Of a stretch of DNA of 64,000 bases, positions 18,459-26,468 are shown one piece after another; position 1 is the stretch's first letter; every line of letters starts with the position of its first letter. Position numbers and translations under genes: made by a program. Source of the stretch: an uncultured Prevotella sp. (GTDB lineage Bacteria > Bacteroidota > Bacteroidia > Bacteroidales > Bacteroidaceae); assembly GCA_945873145.1 (NCBI GenBank), contig CAMCBZ010000001.1, positions 1 to 64,000 of the forward strand, in the 5' to 3' direction. A model generated the notes under the pieces. It saw only the letters and a program-made list of their open reading frames with translations, was not told where the DNA came from and searched no databases.

Positions 18459-19022
18459 TTATAGCGTAGAAGGACGGAGTCGCCTGACGGTGATTCCGTC
18501 CTTTTTTCCTGCCACATAGACAAAGGGCCCCTTGCCCTCGTGCATGAGTTTATCGACAAAGAGCGGCTCGTGAGTGATAAACAACGAGCAGAAGAAGGTG
18601 TCGCCCACGCTGAGCTTGGTGTTCTGAGCCTCTACGATGCGGAAGTTTCCACCACCGAGATGCTCCACCCGGCATACGCGGTTGGGCAGCCAACTGAGTT
18701 CCAGCAGGTCGCCGATAGCGAGATCCTCACACGAAACCTTGTCGCAGAGCGTGATGTCGCTCTGCACGTCGGGATGCTGGTTTTCAGTTTTGAAAGCCTC
18801 ATAGTCGCGGTAGCCCAGGAAGCGGGCGAGGACGTCGAGGGTGTAGGAGCGTGGCGAGGAGGCACTGTCGAGATACCCCCAGATGCGTTTCAGGGTAGTG
18901 GGACTGACCATTTCCTCTGTTTTGGAAAAGATCAGTTAGCTGAGTTGATTAAAGTCCTTGGGCGAGTCATAGTGCTGTCCCGTGACTTCTTCTATGCGTT
19001 GGATGAGTATCTCGTCTTTCAT
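18459..19022 (-). pseudogene. Helix-turn-helix-like protein gene interrupted by an in-frame TAA
   Basis: Read on the minus strand from ATG at 19022, the frame gives MKDEILIQRIEEVTGQ and 28 residues, then TAA at 18938-18936. It continues in the same frame with LIFSKTEEMVSPTTLKRIWGYLDS and 150 further residues. The VSPTTLKRIWGY segment and its surroundings look like a helix-turn-helix family frequent in Prevotella, which normally reads straight through this point. A -7 promoter element lies upstream of the full-length start. Either a recent nonsense mutation has split the gene, a sequencing error occurs here, or a shorter protein starts at ATG 18911. Function unknown. Confidence 0.7.
18470..18508 (+). 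terminator. Terminator after ahpF
   Basis: Inverted repeat AAGGACGGA (18470-18478) with TCCGTCCTT (18495-18503) followed by a T-run. It lies inside the 3' end of the convergent helix-turn-helix gene. Confidence 0.65.
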
Positions 19023-19113
19023 GCTTAGTTGTGTTGTTGTTAGCTTAACTTGAATAGAAAGTCTTATCAGTGATGATCACCGGCTATGCCATTCTGTTTC
19101 CCTTGTCTTATTG

Positions 19114-19121
19114 CAAAGATA
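19114..19121 (-). promoter_or_regulatory. -7 element upstream of the interrupted gene
   Basis: Minus-strand TATCTTTG about 90 bp before ATG 19022. It supports the long version of the gene as the ancestral one. Confidence 0.45.
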
Positions 19122-19222
19122 GCATTATTTTCCGTATTATCTATAAGTACAAAACAGAAAATCGCAGTCAATGAGAAAAAGCACAAATTAAATCCCATCA
19201 AAAAGGTTAATAGGGTATTGGC

Positions 19223-19243
19223 GTAGGGGCGGGCCACCCCTAC
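19223..19243. other. Short GC-rich hairpin
   Basis: GTAGGGG and CCCCTAC separated by 7 bp, in the roughly 300-bp gap between the interrupted gene and the GT9 gene. No T-run, so a terminator is uncertain. Nothing else was seen in the gap. Confidence 0.4.
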
Positions 19244-19320
19244 ACTATTAGCGTATCCGCATTATTATTGTCTTCCCCAATTCAAGTAATATTGCTTGAG
19301 TATGTGGAATTTTCGTTTTA

Positions 19321-20367
19321 TCACTTGAGTATCTTGTCTACTTTCTCAACGATGTCGAGCGGTTGTATGCCCGTCAGACAAGCATAATCTCCTCGGCGGC
19401 ATACCTTATTGCCATAGATGGAGCAGGGGCGGCAGGGCAAATCTACCTGCACGGCATTGTCTTCACTCTGTCCCCAGCCCATAAATCCGGCATAGGGATG
19501 TGTGGCTCCCCATACGCTCACCACAGGCGTGGCGACGAGCGAAGCCAGGTGCATGTTGGCGCTGTCCATGCTGATCATCACGTCGAGATGGCTCATCAAC
19601 ACCAGTTCCTTCATCATACCACCCAACGCGGCCGAGGCGTTCACACAGTTGCTGTGGCGGCTCACAAAGTCGTCGAGTTGCTGTTTCTCATTGTTGCCAC
19701 CGCCGAAGAGGAAGATGCGGCAGGAAGGATGACGGGCCGTCAGCTCTGCCACTACCTTCTCCATCTGCGCCAATGAATAGGCTTTTCCGCGGTGGGCAGC
19801 GAAAGGAGCGATGCCGATCCACTGCTGAAACGGCTTCTTGATGTGATAGCCCTCCGGCAGTTGTGACAATCCGGCCTGCTCCGGAGTCAATAATGACGTA
19901 AACTCCAAATGAACAGGATAGCCTAACTGCTCAAACACCTTGGCATAATTGTCAAAAGCGGAGGGAATGGGCTCCAACACCTTATTATTATAGGATACCA
20001 GCTGACGACGCTGCAAGCGATGCTTGTCGAGGTGCGCCACACGATAACGGTCGAAGTTAAATCGCATACGCAAGTAATCCGACCGGATGACATTGTGCAG
20101 ATCAGCTATCGCCGTGAAGTTTTTGGCAGTCAGTCGGCGGTAGAGTGCGTTGAGTCCCTTCAGCCCATGATATTCATTGGCCAGGTCCGCCTCCATAAAT
20201 CCCACGTTCGGTGCCAAGTCCTCAAACAGCGGGCGGGCGAACGGTTTGGAAAGCATGGTGATGCGCACATCGGGATACTGCTTTGCCAGAGAATAAACCA
20301 CAGGCACCGTCATGGCGACGTCGCCTAAGGCAGAAAAGCGGATGATCAGTATATGTTCGGTTTTCAT
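19321..20367 (-). CDS. Glycosyltransferase family 9 (heptosyltransferase-like)
   Basis: Probable LPS core or surface-glycan glycosyltransferase of the GT9/WaaF family, peripheral at the inner membrane. 348 residues. The N-terminal ILIIRFSALGDVAMTVPVVYSL and LHNVIRSDYLRMRF mark the acceptor domain; SMDSANMHLASLVATPVVSVWGATHPYAGFMGWG near residues 264-297 is the GT9 donor-binding signature. It starts 45 bp after a DUF4254 gene and is its usual companion in Bacteroidales. Donor sugar (heptose or other) cannot be told. One copy of the dispersed CACCTTATTATTATAGG motif falls inside the coding sequence (19978-19994). Confidence 0.9.
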   Translation of the reverse strand: MKTEHILIIRFSALGDVAMTVPVVYSLAKQYPDVRITMLSKPFARPLFEDLAPNVGFMEADLANEYHGLKGLNALYRRLTAKNFTAIADLHNVIRSDYLRMRFNFDRYRVAHLDKHRLQRRQLVSYNNKVLEPIPSAFDNYAKVFEQLGYPVHLEFTSLLTPEQAGLSQLPEGYHIKKPFQQWIGIAPFAAHRGKAYSLAQMEKVVAELTARHPSCRIFLFGGGNNEKQQLDDFVSRHSNCVNASAALGGMMKELVLMSHLDVMISMDSANMHLASLVATPVVSVWGATHPYAGFMGWGQSEDNAVQVDLPCRPCSIYGNKVCRRGDYACLTGIQPLDIVEKVDKILK

Positions 20368-20411
20368 ATGATTTAGGGCTAAGGTATCCTCACTTCTCTT
20401 TCAGCCTTTTC

Positions 20412-21017
20412 TTACTTCTTGCCGTAAAGAACAGGATTAGTACTCGGATCGTTGTACATCTTCATTTGGCGATACACCTTCATGTATTTCCGTCCTTCCT
20501 GGATGTCCTCCAGCAATTGGTCGATGGCCAGCGAGAGATCCTTCTGCTGCTCCAAGAGCACGTTGAGCTTAGCCTGGCAGCGTGCTTTATGCTCCTCTGT
20601 GGCGTCAGTCCGCTGAGTCTGCTCCCGCATGTGATAGATCTTCAGTGCGAGGATGCTCAAACGGTCCACGGCCCAGGCGGGACTCTCGGTGTTGAGTCGT
20701 GCATCGGGCAGGGGAGTGACATCGGAATACTTCTGCCGGAAATAGGAGTCGATCTGCTCCACCAAGTCCGTACGGTCCTGATTGGAGCGGTCAATACGCC
20801 GCTTGATGCTCAATGCCTCGATGGGGTCGATATGCGGATCACGGATGATATCTTCCAAATGCCACTGGACAGTATCTATCCAGCACTTCAGATAAAGCCG
20901 GTTGTCAATGGACTCGCGCTCATAAGGATTGTTGATCGGCGTATCCACATTGTCCGTGACATGATAGTCATCAATGGCTTTGTTGAAAATCTCGTTGCAC
21001 TGTTGAGTAAAAGACAT
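20412..21017 (-). CDS. DUF4254 family protein
   Basis: Soluble all-helical protein of 201 residues, recognised as DUF4254 from LYLKCWIDTVQWHLEDIIRDP and the C-terminal RKYMKVYRQMKMYNDPSTNPVLY. Function unknown; commonly found beside GT9 glycosyltransferases, as here. The start is taken at ATG 21017 (MSFTQQC). An in-frame ATG at 21047 lies immediately next to the -7 element TAACTTTG (21049-21056) and would be at or before the transcription start, so the promoter decides the start. Operon with the GT9 gene. Confidence 0.85.
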   Translation of the reverse strand: MSFTQQCNEIFNKAIDDYHVTDNVDTPINNPYERESIDNRLYLKCWIDTVQWHLEDIIRDPHIDPIEALSIKRRIDRSNQDRTDLVEQIDSYFRQKYSDVTPLPDARLNTESPAWAVDRLSILALKIYHMREQTQRTDATEEHKARCQAKLNVLLEQQKDLSLAIDQLLEDIQEGRKYMKVYRQMKMYNDPSTNPVLYGKK

Positions 21018-21048
21018 GTATTGTTCAGATTTGATTGATGCGTTCATG

Positions 21049-21079
21049 CAAAGTTAGCAACTAATTTTGAGATATACAA
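21049..21079 (-). promoter_or_regulatory. Promoter of the DUF4254-GT9 operon
   Basis: Minus-strand TAACTTTG (21049-21056) and TTG (21077-21079), 20-bp spacer. It sets the translation start at 21017 rather than 21047. Confidence 0.75.
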
Positions 21080-21154
21080 CGAAAAGGTGAAAAAAGAAGA
21101 AGAAAAAATCGATATTTTATGCACAAACAATAGGTTAATGTGCACGAAAATAGC

Positions 21155-21170
21155 ATTTTATCGATAAAAT
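21155..21170. promoter_or_regulatory. Palindromic operator candidate upstream of acpP
   Basis: Perfect 16-bp palindrome ATTTTATCGATAAAAT ending 2 bp before the acpP -33 TTG, with a related half-site TCGATATTTTAT near 21108. Position fits an operator for a fatty-acid synthesis regulator; the factor is unknown. Confidence 0.5.
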
Positions 21171-21172
21171 AT

Positions 21173-21203
21173 TTGTGTAATCGGTAAAAAATTTGTTCCT
21201 TTG
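21173..21203 (+). promoter_or_regulatory. Promoter of acpP
   Basis: TTG (21173-21175), 20-bp spacer, TTCCTTTG (21196-21203), one mismatch from TAnnTTTG. The leader to acpP is about 50 nt. Confidence 0.6.
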
Positions 21204-21256
21204 CACCCAGTTTAATAGTGAAAATACAAAATTAATCATTTTAAAACGTTACAATT

Positions 21257-21493
21257 ATGTCAGAAATTGAATCAAAGGTTAAGGCTATCATCGTAGACAA
21301 ACTGGGTGTTGACGAGGCTGAAGTAAAGCCCGAAGCAAGCTTCACCAACGATCTGGGCGCTGATTCTCTCGATACTGTAGAGCTCATCATGGAGTTCGAG
21401 AAGGAGTTCGGCATTTCCATTCCCGACGACAAGGCTGAGACCATCCAGACGGTAGGCGACGCCATCAAGTACATTGAGGACAACGCTAAATAA
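21257..21493 (+). CDS. acpP: Acyl carrier protein
   Basis: Carries growing acyl chains on a phosphopantetheine arm during fatty acid synthesis. 78 residues, acidic, with the attachment motif [16 protein letters not shown]; Ser37 takes the prosthetic group. fabF follows after 130 bp that contain a long inverted repeat, which may separate expression of the very abundant carrier from the enzyme. Promoter and a palindromic operator candidate lie directly upstream. Confidence 0.98.
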   Translation: MSEIESKVKAIIVDKLGVDEAEVKPEASFTNDLGADSLDTVELIMEFEKEFGISIPDDKAETIQTVGDAIKYIEDNAK

Positions 21494-21516
21494 TTACGTC
21501 TCAAGCGTTTCTCCCC

Positions 21517-21599
21517 GTTTAGCGTTTAATGTAGTTCAACATTTACTTTCCATTCAGTCTGCCACTTGGCAACTGACGCAGACACATTAAACGCTAAAC
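21517..21599. other. Long-loop inverted repeat between acpP and fabF
   Basis: Perfect 16-bp arms GTTTAGCGTTTAATGT (21517-21532) and its complement (21584-21599) around a 51-bp loop. It could act as an mRNA processing or attenuation structure; no T-run follows. Confidence 0.65.
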
Positions 21600-21623
21600 T
21601 CTTTTAATCAAAAACATAATCCA

Positions 21624-22886
21624 ATGGAATTGAAAAGAGTAGTTGTAACAGGTTTGGGCGCCGTCACGCCAGTAGGTAACTCCGTCGAGGAGATGTGGAA
21701 CAACCTGCTTGCCGGCAAGAGTGGTGCTGCACCTATTACATCATTTGACACAACCAATTTCAAGACGAAGTTCGCTTGTGAAGTCAAAGACCTCAATGTC
21801 AATGACTACATCGACCGCAAGGAGGCTCGTAAGATGGACCGCTGCACACAGCTGGCCATGATCAGTGCCATTCAGGCTGTCAAGGACTCAGGCATGGATT
21901 TGGAGACTGTCGACAAAAACCGCGTGGGCGTGGTCTACGGTATCGGCATTGGAGGCATCAAGACATTCCAGGACGAGGTAATGTACTACGGCCAGCACGT
22001 AGATCGCGGACCGATGTTCAACCCGTTCTTCATCCCCAAGATGATTTCAGATATTGCAGCTGGACAGATCAGCATCCACTTTGGCTTCCATGGTCCCAAC
22101 TATGTGACCACAAGTGCGTGCGCTTCGTCATGCCATGCTTTGGCTGACGCTTTCAACCTGCTGCGCCTGGGCAAGGCTGATGTCATCCTGGCCGGAGGTG
22201 CCGAGTCTGCCATTTGCGAATGCGGTGTCGGTGGTTTCAACGCCATGAAGGCTCTTTCCACTCGCAACGACGATCCCCAGGGCGCAAGCCGCCCATTCAG
22301 CGCAAGCCGCGACGGATTCGTCATGGGTGAGGGCTCGGGCTGCTTGATTCTGGAGACTCTTGAGCACGCTAAGGCTCGTGGCGCCAAGATCTATGCGGAG
22401 ATTGCCGGTGAGGGCATGAGCGCTGACGCTTACCACATCACTGCATCTCATCCCGAGGGCCTCGGTGCTAAGCTCGTCATGAAGGCTGCTCTCGAGGACG
22501 CTGGCATGAGCGTGGAGGACATCGACTACATCAATGTCCACGGTACTTCCACTCACGTGGGCGACATCTCTGAGGCCAAGGCTATCAAGGATCTCTTCGG
22601 CGAGCAGGCCTACAAGGTCAACATCAGCTCTACCAAGAGCATGACGGGTCACCTCCTCGGTGCCGCAGGCGCCGTAGAAGGCATGATCTGTGTACTGAGC
22701 GTTCAAAACGATATCATCCCGCCGACTATCAATCACGCTGAGGGTGATGATGATCCGGAGCTCGACTATAACATGAACTTCACTTTCAACAAGGCTCAGA
22801 AACGTACCGTACGCGCTGCCCTGTCCAACACCTTCGGCTTTGGCGGACACAACGCTTGCGTCATCGTCAAGAAGTACGCTGAGTAA
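21624..22886 (+). CDS. fabF: Beta-ketoacyl-ACP synthase II
   Basis: Condenses acyl-ACP with malonyl-ACP in fatty acid elongation. 420 residues with the thiolase fold and the Cys-His-His triad: VTTSACASSCHAL (Cys near 165), NVHGTSTHVGD (His near 305) and KSMTGHLLGAAG (His near 342), plus NTFGFGGHNACVI at the C-terminus. Second gene of acpP-fabF-rnc, the usual Bacteroidetes order. Confidence 0.97.
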   Translation: MELKRVVVTGLGAVTPVGNSVEEMWNNLLAGKSGAAPITSFDTTNFKTKFACEVKDLNVNDYIDRKEARKMDRCTQLAMISAIQAVKDSGMDLETVDKNRVGVVYGIGIGGIKTFQDEVMYYGQHVDRGPMFNPFFIPKMISDIAAGQISIHFGFHGPNYVTTSACASSCHALADAFNLLRLGKADVILAGGAESAICECGVGGFNAMKALSTRNDDPQGASRPFSASRDGFVMGEGSGCLILETLEHAKARGAKIYAEIAGEGMSADAYHITASHPEGLGAKLVMKAALEDAGMSVEDIDYINVHGTSTHVGDISEAKAIKDLFGEQAYKVNISSTKSMTGHLLGAAGAVEGMICVLSVQNDIIPPTINHAEGDDDPELDYNMNFTFNKAQKRTVRAALSNTFGFGGHNACVIVKKYAE

Positions 22887-22910
22887 TAGATTGCTGAACA
22901 AAGAAAGTAT

Positions 22911-23984
22911 ATGTTTAATCATATCTTAGATAGAATAAGGCTCCCCTTCCGAAAGGATAAGGAGCTTTATTCTTCTTTATACCATATCATCGGTGTATAT
23001 CCCCGCAACATCAGCTATTACAAATTGGCACTGATGCACAAGAGTGTCATGCACCGCAACAAAAAAGGCAAACCCGTCAACAACGAGCGACTGGAGTTCT
23101 TGGGCGACGCCATCCTCGACGCTGCGGTAGGCGACATCGTCTATCGCCATTTTCCCGGTAAGCGGGAGGGATTCCTCACCAACACACGTTCCAAACTCGT
23201 GCAGCGCGACACGCTCAACAAACTGGCCATGGAGATGGGCATCAACGATCTCATCCTCTCCAGCGGACGCTCTGCCACACACAACAGCTATCTCGGTGGC
23301 AATGCTTTCGAGGCCCTCGTCGGCGCACTCTATCTCGACCGTGGCTACGACGCTTGTATGACGTTCCTCAAGAAGCGTATCCTCTCGCAGATGATCAACA
23401 TCGACAAGGTGGCTTACAAAGAGGTGAACTTCAAAAGCAAACTCATCGAGTGGAGTCAGAAAAACAAGGTAAACCTCGACTTCAGCCAGACCACACAGAG
23501 CAAGGATGACAACGGCAATCCTACCTTCTGCTGCGTCATCAAGCTCGAAGGCCTTGACGGATGCATGGGCAAGGGCTTCTCCAAGAAGGAGAGCCAGCAG
23601 AAAGCCGCCAAGGACACCCTCGATAAACTCAAGCGCGAACCGCAGTTCATCGACAGTGTCTTCGCCGCCAAGGCCAGCCGCACCAAGATGGAAGAGGAAC
23701 CAGTTCTGGATGTGCCCAGCACCAGTGAGGCTGAAGCTTTTGTCAAGACGACAGCAGCTTCCCGCAACATGGAGCCGAAGCACGAGACTTCTTTCCGTGA
23801 GCATGTGTTTTCTGAAGACGACAGTGCTCTCGAAAAACCCGCCAACTCGGTAGAAGCCAAGGAGGAGGAATTCGACTTGAGCGACATCAGTGCCAAGGAG
23901 AAAACCCGTGAGGAGATCATCGCTGCCGCTGAAGAGGCTGCTTTCGTTGAAAGCGATGATGAACAAAGTAAGAACGAGAAATAA
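22911..23984 (+). CDS. rnc: Ribonuclease III with acidic C-terminal tail
   Basis: Cuts double-stranded RNA in rRNA and mRNA maturation. 357 residues: catalytic domain with the signature NERLEFLGDAILDAAVGD near residues 58-75, then a double-stranded RNA-binding domain (KSKLIEWSQKNK, KGFSKKESQQKAAKDTLDKL) ending near residue 245. About 110 further residues are rich in Glu, Asp, Ser and Ala with no recognised domain (KEEEFDLSDISAKEKTREE). Most bacterial enzymes stop near 225-250, so the tail is extra and probably disordered. It starts 25 bp after fabF and ends before a terminator and the putative origin. Confidence 0.96.
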   Translation: MFNHILDRIRLPFRKDKELYSSLYHIIGVYPRNISYYKLALMHKSVMHRNKKGKPVNNERLEFLGDAILDAAVGDIVYRHFPGKREGFLTNTRSKLVQRDTLNKLAMEMGINDLILSSGRSATHNSYLGGNAFEALVGALYLDRGYDACMTFLKKRILSQMINIDKVAYKEVNFKSKLIEWSQKNKVNLDFSQTTQSKDDNGNPTFCCVIKLEGLDGCMGKGFSKKESQQKAAKDTLDKLKREPQFIDSVFAAKASRTKMEEEPVLDVPSTSEAEAFVKTTAASRNMEPKHETSFREHVFSEDDSALEKPANSVEAKEEEFDLSDISAKEKTREEIIAAAEEAAFVESDDEQSKNEK

Positions 23985-24001
23985 TATTCATACGACAGAT
24001 G

Positions 24002-24040
24002 ATGGGCTCAATCCGTAGGGGGTTGAGCCCATTATTGTTT
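24002..24040 (+). terminator. Terminator of acpP-fabF-rnc
   Basis: ATGGGCTCAA (24002-24011) and TTGAGCCCAT (24023-24032) with an 11-bp loop, followed by TATTGTTTTTAT. Confidence 0.85.
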
Positions 24041-24075
24041 TTATATAGCTATGTCAGCCCCCTTTTAGAATTATC

Positions 24076-24201
24076 CATTGCTCATTATACATTATACACT
24101 ATCCATTATACATTACTCATTATACATTATACATTCTACACTATACATTATCCATTACTCATTATACACTATACATTATACATTATCCATTATACATTAT
24201 T
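24076..24201. repeat. 18-copy tandem heptamer array (CATTATA consensus)
   Basis: The stretch reads as 18 uninterrupted 7-mers beginning CATTGCT, CATTATA, CATTATA, CACTATC. Variation is confined mainly to the last three bases, and the stretch is extremely AT-rich. It ends 13 bp before the first DnaA-box-like site, the position expected of a DNA-unwinding element. Confidence 0.9.
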
Positions 24202-24214
24202 CCGTTGATAACCG

Positions 24215-24587
24215 TGTGGATAACTGTGGAAAAACGCCGGTATAACTCTATGCTTATCCACTTGATCATGTCGAGAAGCCACAGACTGGGGATATCCACA
24301 GTCTTTTGCAAGCAATGAAACAAAGTTTTCCACGCTTTTGCACCGAAAAAAGATATAAACTTATTATCTTTGCACAGTCGTTGATAATTGTGGATAAGTA
24401 GACAATCAACTGATAAACAAAGAGTAGATATTCAACTCCGATGTGGATCTCTCTGCATCTCATGTTGATATCCTAATCTCCAAATATTTCAGTCACGTCA
24501 TATCAACTTTTCCACATTACATCATCATATTATTATTTTCTTTTTTATAGAAGAAAGACTAATAGAATAATAATGAATGGTGGATAA
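24215..24587. other. Cluster of DnaA-box-like sites, candidate oriC
   Basis: Four sites match TTWTNCACA exactly: 24215-24223, 24225-24233 and 24389-24397 (minus) and 24508-24516 (plus); two of them are the strong box TTATCCACA. Four more have one mismatch: 24254-24262, 24292-24300, 24326-24334, 24579-24587. With the adjacent AT-rich heptamer array this has the layout of a bacterial origin. dnaA is not in the window. My by-eye sampling of G versus C in neighbouring genes was not conclusive. Confidence 0.65.
24365..24372 (+). promoter_or_regulatory. -7 element upstream of nadA
   Basis: TATCTTTG about 240 bp before the nadA ATG, inside the DnaA-box cluster. The nearest TTG is 24 bp away, longer than usual, so the promoter is uncertain. 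Confidence 0.4.
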
Positions 24588-24610
24588 CACCGAAAACTGA
24601 ACGCATACTC

Positions 24611-25609
24611 ATGGAGACGATCAAAAAGGAATGGAAGGAAAAGGGATATGTCGATGAGCCGATACCGGAGGGACTGGACTTGAAAAAGGCCATCAGACAA
24701 CTGTGCAAGGAGAAGGATGCGATCATCCTGGCGCACTACTATACGGTGGGCGACATTCAGGACATCGCTGACTTCGTCGGCGACTCGCTGGCCTTGGCCC
24801 GTAAGGCGGCCGACACTGACGCGAAGATGATGGTGATGTGTGGCGTGCACTTCATGGCTGAGACGTGTAAGCTGCTCTCTCCCGACAAGACGGTGCTCTG
24901 TCCTGACCTCACTGCGGGCTGTTCTTTGGCCGACAGCTGTGATGCTGCTGACCTGAAGAAATACAAGGAGGAGCATCCGGGCTATCAGGTGGTGAGCTAT
25001 GTCAACACCACGGCGGCTGTCAAGGCGCTCACAGACTGCGTGGTCACCTCGGGCAATGCCGAGAAGGTGATGGCAAGCTTCCCTAAGGATGCGAAGATCA
25101 TCTTTGGACCTGACTACAACTTAGGCAACTATATCAACAGCGTCACGGGGCGCCACATGCTCTTGTGGAACGGTGGTTGCCATGTCCATGAGAAGTTCTC
25201 CGTCGACGGCATCGTGAAGCTCAAGCAGGAGCATCCTCATGCCGTGGTGATGGCGCATTTGGAGTGCAAGGCTCCCGTGCTGGCTATTGCTGACGTGAAG
25301 GGTTCCACTGCCACGATGCTGAAATACGCGCAGGCCCATCCCGAGGTGAAGGAGTTTATTGTGGCTACAGAGGCCGGTATCTTGCACGAGATGCAGCGCA
25401 CGTGTCCCAATCAGACTTTCATCCCCGTACCGCCGGAGGTCAGCGAGGGTGGCTTAGGCTGCTCTTGCAACGAGTGCGAATATATGAAGAAAAACACGTT
25501 GGCCAAGATATACAATGCACTGAAGTATGGTTGGCCAAGCGTAGAGATAGACCCCGCCATCGCCCGTGAGGCTGTAAAGCCCATCCAGCGCATGCTCTCG
25601 CTGTCGTAA
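24611..25609 (+). CDS. nadA: Quinolinate synthase A
   Basis: Iron-sulfur enzyme that condenses iminoaspartate with dihydroxyacetone phosphate to quinolinate in NAD synthesis. 332 residues with AHYYTVGDIQDIADFVGDSLALA near residues 40-62. Cluster-ligand cysteines are expected in CGVHFMAET, in PDLTAGCSLADSC and in GCSCNECEYM near residue 290. The long leader (about 240 nt from the possible promoter) carries the DnaA-box cluster. No nadB or nadC is adjacent. Confidence 0.97.
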   Translation: METIKKEWKEKGYVDEPIPEGLDLKKAIRQLCKEKDAIILAHYYTVGDIQDIADFVGDSLALARKAADTDAKMMVMCGVHFMAETCKLLSPDKTVLCPDLTAGCSLADSCDAADLKKYKEEHPGYQVVSYVNTTAAVKALTDCVVTSGNAEKVMASFPKDAKIIFGPDYNLGNYINSVTGRHMLLWNGGCHVHEKFSVDGIVKLKQEHPHAVVMAHLECKAPVLAIADVKGSTATMLKYAQAHPEVKEFIVATEAGILHEMQRTCPNQTFIPVPPEVSEGGLGCSCNECEYMKKNTLAKIYNALKYGWPSVEIDPAIAREAVKPIQRMLSLS

Positions 25610-25620
25610 GGAAACAGCCA

Positions 25621-25865
25621 ACCTAGCCTCACCCCCCAACCTAGCCTCACCCCCTTCCCCCTCTCCGAAGGAGAGGGGAGTGATATGCTCTGCGGGTGAT
25701 AAGGGGGGTATTGAAGAAGGGCGGGACGTTCCCACGCTAATCGTGTCAGAGCGTTTGTTTATCTGGCATTTTACTCCCCTCTCCTCCGGAGAGGGGCAAG
25801 GGGGTGAGGCTAGGTTGGGGGGTGAGGCTAGGTTGGGGGGTGAGGCTAGGAAGGGGGTGAGGCTC
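25621..25865. repeat. CCTCACCCCC-type palindromic repeat block 1
   Basis: The 262-bp gap after nadA is filled by GC-rich repeats: CCTCACCCCC and its complement GGGGGTGAGG, and palindromes CCCTCTCCGAAGGAGAGGGG and CCCCTCTCCTCCGGAGAGGGG. Between the two palindromes lies a 100-bp core (about 25681-25780, with GCAGATAA-like and ACGCTAATCGTGTCAGAGCG segments) that recurs inverted at about 32116-32212. The right part has GTGAGGCTAGGTTGGGG in tandem. Confidence 0.88.
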
Positions 25866-25871
25866 TTTTTT

Positions 25872-26318
25872 TTATTCTTCCTTCTCGCTGACGCGGTATC
25901 CCTCGTATTTCTTGTCGAGCACCACCAGCTTCATGGGTTGCATGGAATAGGATTGGGGAGTGTCGTTAACAGCGATATGCCATACCAAGGTGAGGTGCTT
26001 ATCACCGCTGTGCTCGATGCGCTGTAACGAGATATTGGTAAGATGGTTGGTGACTGGCAGCATCTTCGCTACGACAAACTGCTTGCTGAAGTCTATCTTT
26101 GTCGGCTCACCACCTTTACCCATAAAGGCGGCTTCACCAAAATACTGCTCCAGCTCTGCCTGGCTGCGGATGATCAGCAGGCCAGCGGGTTGTCTGGCAT
26201 CGTTGCGAAAGAAATAGTTGCGGGCTTCGGAAAAGCTGACAGCATGGTTGCCGGTAGCGCAGGAAGCCGTAAGCAAACCTGCAGCAAGAAGCGTTATCAA
26301 TGAATGTAGTCTCATCAT
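25872..26318 (-). CDS. Small lipoprotein, possibly PrcB-like
   Basis: 148 residues with a lipoprotein signal peptide ending in the lipobox LLTASC near residue 20, so anchored on the periplasmic or outer face. The mature part (SEARNYFFRND, SQAELEQYFGEA, FSKQFVVAKMLP, HIAVNDTPQSYSMQPMKLVVL) resembles the beta-rich C-terminal domain of PrcB-like protease-associated proteins, a weak recognition. Two adjacent ATGs (26318, 26315) are equally possible. A repeat block follows directly. Function unknown. Confidence 0.75.
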   Translation of the reverse strand: MMRLHSLITLLAAGLLTASCATGNHAVSFSEARNYFFRNDARQPAGLLIIRSQAELEQYFGEAAFMGKGGEPTKIDFSKQFVVAKMLPVTNHLTNISLQRIEHSGDKHLTLVWHIAVNDTPQSYSMQPMKLVVLDKKYEGYRVSEKEE

Positions 26319-26468
26319 GAATGTATTTTTTTGTTACATTCTACTAAATTCAAAACTTGCGGACAGTTTGCACGAAATGGCAACAAATAGTGTTTGTTCA
26401 TCATCCTGACTGTCGTGATGCAGCCCCCACCCCATCGTTTGTTCATTTTTTTGGGGGACAGCGTCCCG

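Noticed and set aside
19978..19994. Dispersed AT motif as an insertion
   Set aside because: Inside the GT9 coding sequence, where it encodes SYNNKV-type residues without disturbing the frame; may be chance.
24076..24201. CRISPR or coding repeat
   Set aside because: Unit is only 7 bp, without spacers, and frames contain no convincing protein.
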